Below, piece by piece: positions 7,332 through 14,133 of a DNA stretch of 17,407 bases; the stretch's first letter is position 1, and the number at the start of each line of letters is the position of its first letter. A program made the translations under genes and the position numbers. This DNA comes from Elusimicrobiota bacterium (GTDB lineage: Bacteria > Elusimicrobiota > Elusimicrobia > UBA1565 > UBA9628): the NCBI GenBank assembly GCA_028871595.1, contig JAGWMT010000040.1, positions 1 to 17,407 of the forward strand, written 5' to 3'. The notes under the pieces are model-generated. The model searched no databases, had not been told where the DNA came from, and was given only the letters and a program-made list of their open reading frames with translations.

Positions 7332-8606
7332 TCAGCGAGTATAGCCCCGTACCCCGGCACTGTCAAGCACGGCCAAAATCAGGTCCCGGAACTGCGATTG
7401 TCCAATCCAAATCAGCAGATTTACCCCGAGCCAGGCCGCGCCCCAACGGCGGAATTTGGACGCGCCGGCTCTTTCCGCGAGAGACCACGCGCCCGCCGCC
7501 GCCAGCAAAATAAAGAAAGGCGCGATGCCTTGCCGGTAGCGGGACGCGGGTCCGCCGAAGAACGTGAACACCCCCAAGGAGCAAACCACCGAACCGGCCA
7601 TGGGCCACAATTCCTTGCGTTTCACGGCCAGAATGAAACCGATCAGCCAAAAAGGAATGAGAAGCACGTACGTCCAATCGTATTCCGGAAGAAACGGGTA
7701 CAGGATCGTCGCGAGATTGAAGACGTAGCAGCGCGCGAGCTGCGGCCAGGTCAAACGGCCGGAAAGCTCTTTGTACGCCGTCCCGAAATCCGTGTCCCGC
7801 GCCAATTCTCCAAGTTCGGCGGACGGAACGTGACGCGGCTCCGGCGCCAGGCCCAGCCGATGAGCGGGCAGGTGCAGGCTCAGGTAGCCGACGCTCTTGC
7901 CCACCGTGCTGGCGGGAATCAGGCGCCGGAACACGACGGCGTTGCGCCCGACCCAAAGCCCGGCGACCAAGGCCGCCGCGGCCAAGGCCTTCGCCGTGTC
8001 GCGGTAGGTGAAGCGCGAAAAAAGACGAGGCAAAAGAAGCGAGGTCGCCGCGATATACGGAAGCGGTTCCGGGCGGATCAGATAAAGATATCCGGAAAGG
8101 GCGCCGAAGCACAGCGCGCGACGCCCCGGCGTCCAATCCGATTTATAGAGAGCGCGCAGCGACAGCACCAGGAAAAAACTGTACAGGCTCTCGCTCAAAG
8201 GCTCGGCGCACGGAACGACCAGTCCCCCGTAGCACGCGGCGGCCAGCCCGGCGAACACCGGCCACGGAAACGGCAAAATCTCGGAGGTCAGCCCCATCAG
8301 CAGGACGCACGTGACCGCGCCCAATAGGCACTGGGCGAGCAGCGCGGCCGGAACCGAACGGCCGGTCGCGGCGAACACGGCGGCCAGAAACAACGGATAG
8401 CCGGGGACCCGGGTCGCCCGGTCGGCGGCCAAGCCGGTGTAGGACCCCGTGTCCAGCAGATGGACCGCGTAGGCGTGATACTCGACGGCGTCGCCCAGAA
8501 GGACCGGAGGCGGACCCTGTCTCCACAGGAAGCCCAGCCGGAGAACCAGCGCCGCCAGAAAGACGACGGCGGCGGCTTTGCGCGTGTCGGCGAAAAAATC
8601 TCTCAT
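7332..8606 (-). CDS. Polytopic membrane glycosyltransferase, GT39/ArnT-like
   Basis: A 424-residue integral membrane protein with many hydrophobic segments, the first at about 10-27. It resembles the PMT/ArnT (GT-C fold, GT39) family, which transfers sugars from polyprenyl-phosphate donors to lipids or proteins on the outer face of the membrane. The key visible features are an acidic pair in the first large loop (GDAVEY, Asp39 and Glu42) followed by RVPGYPLF (about 66-73). Loop acids and a PGYP-type motif are hallmarks of the family. I chose the ATG at 8604-8606 because a -10-like sequence (8622-8627) abuts the alternative ATG at 8621, which would then precede the transcript start. The radical SAM promoter lies within its 3' end. 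Donor and acceptor are unknown. Confidence 0.78.
   Translation of the reverse strand: MRDFFADTRKAAAVVFLAALVLRLGFLWRQGPPPVLLGDAVEYHAYAVHLLDTGSYTGLAADRATRVPGYPLFLAAVFAATGRSVPAALLAQCLLGAVTCVLLMGLTSEILPFPWPVFAGLAAACYGGLVVPCAEPLSESLYSFFLVLSLRALYKSDWTPGRRALCFGALSGYLYLIRPEPLPYIAATSLLLPRLFSRFTYRDTAKALAAAALVAGLWVGRNAVVFRRLIPASTVGKSVGYLSLHLPAHRLGLAPEPRHVPSAELGELARDTDFGTAYKELSGRLTWPQLARCYVFNLATILYPFLPEYDWTYVLLIPFWLIGFILAVKRKELWPMAGSVVCSLGVFTFFGGPASRYRQGIAPFFILLAAAGAWSLAERAGASKFRRWGAAWLGVNLLIWIGQSQFRDLILAVLDSAGVRGYTR
7338..7366 (-). promoter_or_regulatory. Near-consensus sigma70 promoter for radical SAM-PBP1A unit
   Basis: On the minus strand a perfect TTGACA -35 (7366-7361), a 17-base spacer and TATACT (7343-7338) form a strong housekeeping promoter. 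It lies inside the last codons of the upstream glycosyltransferase gene. The predicted start near 7331 leaves about 12 bases before the ATG at 7319. Confidence 0.78.
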
Positions 8607-8621
8607 CGCGGGATGCGCCAT

Positions 8622-8627
8622 TGTATA
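8622..8627 (-). promoter_or_regulatory. Possible -10 element for membrane glycosyltransferase
   Basis: The minus strand reads TTATACAATGG around 8628-8618, containing TATACA and, overlapping it, TACAAT. No -35 is recognisable. If used, the transcript would start near 8613-8615, giving a 7-9 base leader to the ATG at 8606. Confidence 0.3.
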
Positions 8628-8629
8628 AC

Positions 8630-8658
8630 TTGACGGGCCGCGCCGCGAAGCCTACACT
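8630..8658 (+). promoter_or_regulatory. Sigma70-type promoter for glycerol-3-phosphate dehydrogenase-like gene, leaderless layout
   Basis: TTGACG (8630-8635), an optimal 17-base spacer and TACACT (8653-8658) form a good promoter. Exactly six bases separate the -10 from the ATG at 8665, placing the predicted transcript start on the start codon. No Shine-Dalgarno fits in the six-base gap, which supports leaderless initiation. Confidence 0.65.
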
Positions 8659-8664
8659 CTGGCC

Positions 8665-10011
8665 ATGTCCGGGGTATACGACGTGGTCGTCGTCGGCGGG
8701 GGCGTCACCGGCGCGGGGGTGGCGCGCGACGCCGCCCTGCGCGGCCTGCGCGTCGCCCTGGTCGAACGCGGCGAGCCCGGCTGCGGGACCACGCGCACAT
8801 CCACCCATCTCATCCACGGCGGCGTGCGCTATCTCCTCTACGACCGCCTCACCACTCACGCCACGTGCTGGGACTCCGGCCACATCGTGCGCACCGCGGG
8901 CGACCTGCTGACCCGGATGCCGATCGTCTGGCCGGTCTACCGCGGCCACGCGCGCGGCTTGGAGACGGTGGAGACCCTCTTCGAGGAATACGACCGCTTC
9001 CAGCCCATGAAATACGGCCGTCCGCACATGCGTCTGACCGCCCAGGCCTGCGCGCGCCTGATTCCCGGTCTGAAGACCGAAGGATTGCTCGGCGCCTTGG
9101 CCTTCGACGAGTGGTGGGTGGACGCCGAGAGGCTGGCCGAAAGGACGCTGGACTCCGCGCGCGCGGCCGGAGCGGACATTCTCCTGAGAACCCCGGCCGA
9201 CTCGCTGATCAAGGACGGGAAGCGGATCGCGGGCGTGAACGCGGCGGGGCGGGAACTGCGCGGGCGCGTGGTGGTCAACGCCTCGGGACCGTGGGTGGAC
9301 AAGGTCGCGCGCATGGCCGGCGCCGCGTTGCCTCTGCGGCTGATGAAGGGAACCCATCTGATCTGGAAGGACCCCAAGCGCGTTCCCGTCGGCCTGCTGC
9401 TGGAAGCGGAGGACCGCGAACGGTACGTGTTCGTCGTCCCGTCCCCCCTGGGCACCTGGGTGGGTCCCACCGACCTGCCCGGTCCGGCGGACCCCGACCA
9501 GGTCCGCACCACGCCGGAGGAGACCGGCTACCTGATCCGCTCGGTGCGTCGCTACTTCGCGGACTGGCCGGAGGCGCCCGACTCCACGATCGTTGGTTCC
9601 CGTCCCATCCTGGGGCAGCCCGGCGCCGAGAAGCTGTTGTCGCGCGACTTCGAGGTGTTCGACCACGAGTCCCGGGACGGCATCCCCGGGCTTTTGACCA
9701 TCGGCGGCGGAAAGATGTCCGACTACCGCGTGATGGCCGAGGCCGCGGTGGACGCCGCGTGCCGCAAGCTGGGCGTGACGGCACGCGCCTCGACGCAGAC
9801 CTTGACCCTCGACGGCCGCCCCGTCGGCCCCATCCCGGGCTGGACCCCGCCGTCGCCCGCGCTGAAGAATTTTCTTAAAACCCGCCCGCGCCTGCGCGAG
9901 GCTCACGCCTTGGCCTATCTGGGCGCCGCGTTCGGCAAGCATTTGGCGCGCCGCGCGGCCGGGCTTTGCCCGGCGGAAGACGCCGAGGCCTTCCTCCGCC
10001 ATTACGCCTAA
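8665..10011 (+). CDS. FAD-dependent glycerol-3-phosphate dehydrogenase-like oxidoreductase
   Basis: Predicted FAD enzyme of the DAO/GlpA-GlpD family, which oxidises sn-glycerol 3-phosphate to dihydroxyacetone phosphate and passes electrons to quinone at the membrane. The 448-residue protein has the FAD dinucleotide fold VVVGGGVTGAG (about 8-18) with Glu34. It also has STHLIHGGVRY (46-56, cf. SSKLIHGGLRY in GlpD), GPTD (267-270, cf. GTTD), GSRPIL (311-316) and IGGGKMSDYR (346-355, cf. GGKxTTYR). It is shorter than E. coli GlpD (about 500 residues), with only about 65 residues after the substrate domain. The Lys of the SSK motif is His here, so another 2-hydroxy acid or phosphate substrate is possible. 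It has its own promoter and is followed 49 bases downstream by the CADD-like gene. Confidence 0.85.
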   Translation: MSGVYDVVVVGGGVTGAGVARDAALRGLRVALVERGEPGCGTTRTSTHLIHGGVRYLLYDRLTTHATCWDSGHIVRTAGDLLTRMPIVWPVYRGHARGLETVETLFEEYDRFQPMKYGRPHMRLTAQACARLIPGLKTEGLLGALAFDEWWVDAERLAERTLDSARAAGADILLRTPADSLIKDGKRIAGVNAAGRELRGRVVVNASGPWVDKVARMAGAALPLRLMKGTHLIWKDPKRVPVGLLLEAEDRERYVFVVPSPLGTWVGPTDLPGPADPDQVRTTPEETGYLIRSVRRYFADWPEAPDSTIVGSRPILGQPGAEKLLSRDFEVFDHESRDGIPGLLTIGGGKMSDYRVMAEAAVDAACRKLGVTARASTQTLTLDGRPVGPIPGWTPPSPALKNFLKTRPRLREAHALAYLGAAFGKHLARRAAGLCPAEDAEAFLRHYA

Positions 10012-10018
10012 ATTATTG

Positions 10019-10024
10019 TATATT
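10019..10024 (+). promoter_or_regulatory. Possible -10 element upstream of CADD-like gene
   Basis: TATATT sits in a short AT-rich patch (10010-10025) directly after the dehydrogenase stop codon. I see no clear -35. A start near 10031 would give a leader of about 30 bases containing the GGAG at 10051-10054. Read-through from the upstream gene is an alternative. Confidence 0.25.
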
Positions 10025-10060
10025 GCCGTTCCTAAACCCCCGCACGAAACGGAGCTCCCC

Positions 10061-10732
10061 ATGAACACCCTCTGGTCCGACATCGAAGCCGTGCTCGAAG
10101 CGAAGTCCCTCCTCAAGCATCCGTTCTATCAGGCCTGGACCGCGGGCCAGCTGACGCGCGAGGACCTGGCGCATTACGCGCAACAGTACTACCGCCAGGA
10201 GGCCCGTTTCCCGCGCTACGTGAGCGCGGTCCACTCCAATTGCCCCGACCAGAAGACCCGGCAGATGCTCCTCGAGAACCTGAACCACGAGGAAGCCGGC
10301 CCGGACAACCATCCCGAGCTTTGGCTGCGCTTCGCGGGCTCCGTTGGCGCGGACCGCGCCTCGGTCCTGGGCGCGCAGGCCCACGCCGGCACCGACGCGT
10401 GCGTCGCGACGTTCGACCGCCTTTCCCGCGGCTCCTGGCAGACCGGTTTGGCCGCGCTGTACGCCTACGAGGCGCAGCAGCCCGCGGTCGCCAAGACGAA
10501 GATCGAGGGCCTGAAGTCCAAGTACGCCCTCGATTCGTCCGACGCGCTCGGCTTCTTCCAGGTGCACGAGTCCATGGACGCCTGGCACTCCGCCGAGGAA
10601 AAGAACGTTCTCCTGGCCGAGCTGGCGCGGGACCCGAAGCTGGGCGCCGAGATCAAATCCGCCGTGTCCGACGCCTGCGACGCCCTCAACGCCCTGCTCG
10701 ACGGCGTGTGCGAGGCGCGCGGCATCAGTTGA
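10061..10732 (+). CDS. CADD-family dimetal protein, putative p-aminobenzoate synthase
   Basis: A 223-residue helical protein of the TenA/PqqC/heme-oxygenase-like dimetal superfamily, closest to Chlamydia CADD (CT610), which makes p-aminobenzoate for folate. In CADD the known ligands are Glu81, His88, Glu142, His174, Asp178 and His181, with Tyr27 and Lys152 as the sacrificed residues. Here Glu77, His84, Glu137, His169, Asp173 and His176 match with the same internal spacing. Tyr23 (HPFYQAW), Tyr136 and Lys147 (VAKTKI) sit at the Tyr27, Tyr141 and Lys152 positions. The start ATG has GGAG six bases upstream (10051-10054), unlike the leaderless genes nearby. The stop overlaps the convergent lipoprotein gene by 8 bases. 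A PqqC- or TenA-like role is less likely given the conserved Tyr and Lys. Function is inferred from recalled family data. Confidence 0.85.
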   Translation: MNTLWSDIEAVLEAKSLLKHPFYQAWTAGQLTREDLAHYAQQYYRQEARFPRYVSAVHSNCPDQKTRQMLLENLNHEEAGPDNHPELWLRFAGSVGADRASVLGAQAHAGTDACVATFDRLSRGSWQTGLAALYAYEAQQPAVAKTKIEGLKSKYALDSSDALGFFQVHESMDAWHSAEEKNVLLAELARDPKLGAEIKSAVSDACDALNALLDGVCEARGIS

Positions 10733-11195
10733 CGCCGCGCTCCTGGTACCACGGGATGCCTTTGCTGGACGGCTTCAGGCAGTCCACGAAAACGACCACG
10801 CGGTTGCTGTCGTACACGTAGCCCCAGCGGCCCGTGCCCCGGAGCAGCGCCCCGTCCACCTGCCCGTCGCGGAGGACGTTCGACGGATAGTTCTGGACCT
10901 TATCCGTCTCCCGCCCGCAGGCCGGAACGTCCAGAGGCGGAACCGCCGCCAGGTACTTCGGGACCAGAATCTCGATCTTCTCGGGAATCCGGTTCTCCGC
11001 CTTGACGTAGTCGGAGATGGCCGATTCCAGCGCGCGCAGGCTGCTCCGCGCGCGGTCCTCGCGCACGCTTTCGTCGCTGGCGCTGGTGTCCTTGTCGAAG
11101 TCCATCGTCGCCTCGTCCTTGCCCGTCAAGGCGGCGCAGCCCGAAAGCCCCGCCGACAACGCCGCGAACGCGGAAATGAAAAGGAGCAGCCTCAT
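10725..11195 (-). CDS. Lipoprotein with pseudopilin-like globular domain
   Basis: A 156-residue predicted lipoprotein: signal peptide 1-19 with lipobox LSGC and acylated Cys20. The mature part (about 45-150) resembles the globular half of type II secretion GspG-like pseudopilins. It has a helix starting RSSLRALESAISDYVKAENR, then PEKIEILVPKYLAAVPPLD, and later GRWGYVYD and VVVFVDC. The usual prepilin N-terminal methylation helix is absent and replaced by a lipoprotein signal. Two cysteines in the mature domain could form a disulfide. The ATG at 11193-11195 is supported by GGAGGT at 11201-11206, 5 bases upstream, and overlaps the mnmA stop as ATGA. It is the last gene of the long operon. Function is unknown; the pilin-like fold is an inference from sequence pattern. 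Confidence 0.8.
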   Translation of the reverse strand: MRLLLFISAFAALSAGLSGCAALTGKDEATMDFDKDTSASDESVREDRARSSLRALESAISDYVKAENRIPEKIEILVPKYLAAVPPLDVPACGRETDKVQNYPSNVLRDGQVDGALLRGTGRWGYVYDSNRVVVFVDCLKPSSKGIPWYQERGVN

Positions 11196-12259
11196 AGAAG
11201 ACCTCCGCGAATGATGGTTCCGCCGCCCAGCACCTCGTCCCCGTCGTAGAAAACCGCCGCCTGCCCCGGCGCCGGCGCGCGCTGCGGCGCGTCGAAGAGG
11301 ACCTCGACGACGCCTCCCGCGACCGGCGTCAACGTCGCGGCCGCCGGCGGGTGGCGGTGGCGCACGCGCACCTCGGCGCGGCGCGGCCCCGACGGCGCGC
11401 CGTTCGTCCAGGTGACCCCGTTCGCGCGGAGCGACCCCGCCAGCGTCTCGCCTTCGGCGCCCACCACCAAGGTGTTCGTGTCCGGCTCCAGACGCACCAC
11501 GTACAACGGCTCCCGAGACGTCAGCCCCAGGCCTTTGCGCTGGCCCACGGTGAAGGACGCCAGGCCCTCGTGCTCCCCGAGCACGCGGCCGTCGGTGGCG
11601 CGGATCGGGCCGCGCGTCAGCGCCGCGGCGCCGGCCGCCTCGGGCCGGGCCGCCACGAACCCGCGCACGTCCCGCGCCGGCACGAAGCACGTCTCCATGC
11701 TCTCGGGCTTGTCCGCGGTGCGCAGTCCCAAGGCTCGCGCCTTGTCGCGGACCTGCTCCTTGGTCAGTTCGCCGACCGGGAACGCCGCCTTCGCCAACTC
11801 TTTCGAGGTCAGCGAATAGAGGAAATAGGTCTGATCCTTGCGCTCGTCGCGGGCCTTGAACAGTCTCCCGTCGGAGGCGCGCGCGTAATGGCCCGTGGCG
11901 ACCGTTGCGCAGCCCCAGGCGTCGGCCAGGGCCATCAGATGGCCGAACTTCACCGAACGGTTGCACTCGACGCACGGGTTCGGCGTGGCGCCGGAGAGAT
12001 ACGAATCCACGTAGGGCTTGATCACCTTGGACTCGAACAGCTCGGCCATGTCCGCGACGTAATGAGGGATGCCGATCGTCTCGCACACGCGCTTGGCGTC
12101 GTCCACGTCCGCGGGCGAGCCGCAGCAGCCGAAACCGGTCTCCGCGCGCGCCAGGAGCTTCATGGTCACGCCCACCACCTCGGCGCCGCTCTCGGCCAGC
12201 AGGGCCGCGGCGACGGAGCTGTCCACGCCGCCGCTCATCGCGGCCAAAATCCGGGTCAT
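11192..12259 (-). CDS. mnmA: tRNA-specific 2-thiouridylase MnmA
   Basis: Thiolates uridine 34 of tRNA-Lys, tRNA-Glu and tRNA-Gln to 2-thiouridine, using ATP and persulfide sulfur, in the cytoplasm. The 355-residue protein matches the usual MnmA length. The PP-loop SGGVDSS is at 9-15, GHY at 123-125, the catalytic nucleophile Cys96 (with Cys99) in PNPCVECN and the second catalytic Cys191 in METCFV. KDQTYFL is at 141-147. The central FTVGQRKGLG block and a C-terminal beta-barrel region complete the family pattern. The start ATG overlaps the cysteine desulfurase stop as ATGA, which fits direct sulfur hand-over between the two proteins. A GCCG motif with adjacent cysteines (45-46) is normal for some MnmA groups. 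Confidence 0.95.
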   Translation of the reverse strand: MTRILAAMSGGVDSSVAAALLAESGAEVVGVTMKLLARAETGFGCCGSPADVDDAKRVCETIGIPHYVADMAELFESKVIKPYVDSYLSGATPNPCVECNRSVKFGHLMALADAWGCATVATGHYARASDGRLFKARDERKDQTYFLYSLTSKELAKAAFPVGELTKEQVRDKARALGLRTADKPESMETCFVPARDVRGFVAARPEAAGAAALTRGPIRATDGRVLGEHEGLASFTVGQRKGLGLTSREPLYVVRLEPDTNTLVVGAEGETLAGSLRANGVTWTNGAPSGPRRAEVRVRHRHPPAAATLTPVAGGVVEVLFDAPQRAPAPGQAAVFYDGDEVLGGGTIIRGGLL

Positions 12260-13413
12260 GCCGGCACCGCCGCGGCGCGCAGCCGCGAGACGGCCCCCGG
12301 AAGGACTGCCAGGAAACGGTCGGCGTCGGCGTCCGTCGTGCCCCAGCCGACGGAGACGCGGATCGAGCCGGTCGCCAGGCGCGGGTCCAGGCCCATGGCG
12401 GTCAGCACGTGGGACGGAGTGGAGGCGCCCGACGAGCAGGCCGGGCCGCTGGACACGCACACGCCCTCCAAATCCAGCGCCACGACCAGATGGTGGCCGT
12501 CCAGTCCCTCGAAGCTGAAGTGCGCGGTGTTGGGCAAGCGCCGTTCCGGATGCCCGTTGAGGCGGGAGCCGGAAATCCGCAGGACTCCGGCCTCGATCTT
12601 CCGGCGCAAAGCAAGCGCGTGGGCCGCGGCGTCCGCCAGCTCGCGACCGGCCAGCTCGCAGGCCTTGCCCAACGCCACGATGCCCGCCACGTTCTCCGTG
12701 CCCCCGCGCCGGTTCTTCTCCTGGTGCCCGGTGACGACCGGAGACAGGCGCACGCCGCGGCGGACGTACAGCGCGCCGACGCCCTTGGGCGCGTTGAGCT
12801 TGTGTCCCGACAACGCCAGAAGGTCGACGCCCAGCGTCTTGACATCCACGGCGACCTTGCCCAGCGACTGAACCGCGTCCGTGTGGCTTAACGCGCCGCG
12901 CGCGCGGGCCGCGGCCGCGGCGGCGGCGACGGGCTGGAAGGCGCCGGTCTCGTTGTTGGCGTGCATGACGCTGACCACGGCCGTCGCGTCGTCCACGGCG
13001 GCGGACAGTTCCTCGGCGGATACGATCCCGTCGGCTCCGCAGCCGATCTCGGCCACGTCGAAGCCGCGGCGACGCAACTGCGAGCCGAGCAGGCGGACCG
13101 CGTCGTGCTCGATCTTGGTCGTGACGATCCGGCGGCGGCGCCCCTTCGACTCGTCGTGGGCCTGCCACGCGCCGCCCCCGATCGCCAGCACGTCGGACTC
13201 CGAGCCGCCCGAGGTGAACACGATCTCCGCGGCGTCGGCCGCGCCGATCAAGGCGGCGACCTTCTCGCGCGCGGCCTCCACGGCGGCGCGCGCCTTCTGC
13301 CCCAGCGCGTACACCGAATTGGGGTTGCCGTAGCCGTCGCGCAGCCACGGCAGCATCGCGTCCATCACCTCGGGACGCACGGGCGTGGTCGCGTTGTGAT
13401 CCAGGTAGGTCAT
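12256..13413 (-). CDS. Cysteine desulfurase, IscS/NifS family
   Basis: Pyridoxal-phosphate enzyme that takes sulfur from L-cysteine as an enzyme-bound persulfide, releasing alanine. The 385-residue protein shows LDHNATTP (4-11), TSGGSESD (67-74), His103 (IEHDAV, stacking on PLP), HANNETG (151-157), Lys205 as PLP Schiff base in LSGHKLNAPKG and the loop cysteine Cys326 in SSGPACSSGASTPSHVL. The long loop pattern is that of class I (IscS/NifS) enzymes. It is followed directly by mnmA with an ATGA overlap, like the YrvO-MnmA pair of Bacillus, so a main role in tRNA 2-thiolation is likely. No IscU or other cluster-assembly gene is in the window. A wider role in iron-sulfur assembly cannot be excluded. 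Confidence 0.94.
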   Translation of the reverse strand: MTYLDHNATTPVRPEVMDAMLPWLRDGYGNPNSVYALGQKARAAVEAAREKVAALIGAADAAEIVFTSGGSESDVLAIGGGAWQAHDESKGRRRRIVTTKIEHDAVRLLGSQLRRRGFDVAEIGCGADGIVSAEELSAAVDDATAVVSVMHANNETGAFQPVAAAAAAARARGALSHTDAVQSLGKVAVDVKTLGVDLLALSGHKLNAPKGVGALYVRRGVRLSPVVTGHQEKNRRGGTENVAGIVALGKACELAGRELADAAAHALALRRKIEAGVLRISGSRLNGHPERRLPNTAHFSFEGLDGHHLVVALDLEGVCVSSGPACSSGASTPSHVLTAMGLDPRLATGSIRVSVGWGTTDADADRFLAVLPGAVSRLRAAAVPA

Positions 13414-14114
13414 TGCCCGAAACCGAACCCCTTGAACAGATCGTCGTCCGCCTTCCCCGCGGGCGCGGCGCCCGCGTCGGCCGGCTTCGGCTCCTCCGGC
13501 GGCTTCGCCCCGGGAAGCGGCGCCGATTTCGGCACGCCCTTGCCGGTCACGGCCGCCACCACCGTCTTGCGCACGCCTTCGGCGAAGATGATGCGTCCGT
13601 TCTTGCGCTCGTAGAAGAGGCGGAACTGGCTCTGCTTGGTCTGCGGCTCGTAGGCCTTGCCCAAGTTGTCGCGCTCCTGCTCCCAGCCCGGATTGTAGAG
13701 CATGCGGCCGCGAACGTCCACCTTGCCGCCCAGGATGGGAAGGCTGAAGCGGATACGGTAGAAGCCGTTGGTGTCGGAGACGCCGGGATCGAAGGACGAC
13801 GTGGCGAAGCCCGTGGGCTGGTCCCCGCCCTCGTCGCCGGAGGCCTCTCCGCTGGCCACCGCGCGGACCACCACGCCCTGGACCGGGTTGTCTTTATAGT
13901 CGGTGATGACGCCCTGGATGTAGCCTTCCAGGAACTGGGTCTTCTTCGCCATGGAGAACAGCAGCATCTCCGTGGTTCCCGTGAGCTTCTCGGTGATCGA
14001 GAGGTCCACGACGCGGCCCTCGGCGAAGTCCTCGACCACGACGTTCTTGTTCGAGGGCCCGCACCCGGCCGCCAACGCGGCCAGCAATCCGACGAGAAGA
14101 AGGCGGCGGCTCAT
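13410..14114 (-). CDS. Uncharacterised lipoprotein with carboxypeptidase-regulatory-like domain
   Basis: I do not recognise a named family for this 234-residue protein. It has a lipoprotein signal (RRLLLVGLLAALAAGC, acylated Cys18). A central beta-rich region (about 62-155) reads IQGVITDYKDNPVQGVVVRAV and later GVSDTNGFYRIRF, the pattern of carboxypeptidase-regulatory-like/transthyretin-type domains that often bind surface partners. The C-terminus (about 195-234) is Pro/Ala/Lys-rich and ends in DDDLFKGFGFGQ. The ATG at 14112-14114 gives a compact lipoprotein signal. An alternative ATG at 14127-14129 is better spaced to GGGAGG (14141-14146). Its stop overlaps the cysteine desulfurase start as ATGA, and MotB ends just upstream. 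A link to the motility apparatus is suggested only by position. Confidence 0.8.
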   Translation of the reverse strand: MSRRLLLVGLLAALAAGCGPSNKNVVVEDFAEGRVVDLSITEKLTGTTEMLLFSMAKKTQFLEGYIQGVITDYKDNPVQGVVVRAVASGEASGDEGGDQPTGFATSSFDPGVSDTNGFYRIRFSLPILGGKVDVRGRMLYNPGWEQERDNLGKAYEPQTKQSQFRLFYERKNGRIIFAEGVRKTVVAAVTGKGVPKSAPLPGAKPPEEPKPADAGAAPAGKADDDLFKGFGFGQ

Positions 14115-14133
14115 GCCGTATTCTACCATTTGG

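Noticed and set aside
8143..10116. A 657-codon minus-strand frame across the dehydrogenase gene
   Set aside because: It crosses the divergent promoter region and overlaps two clearly identified genes; the translation looks like GC-rich shadow coding.
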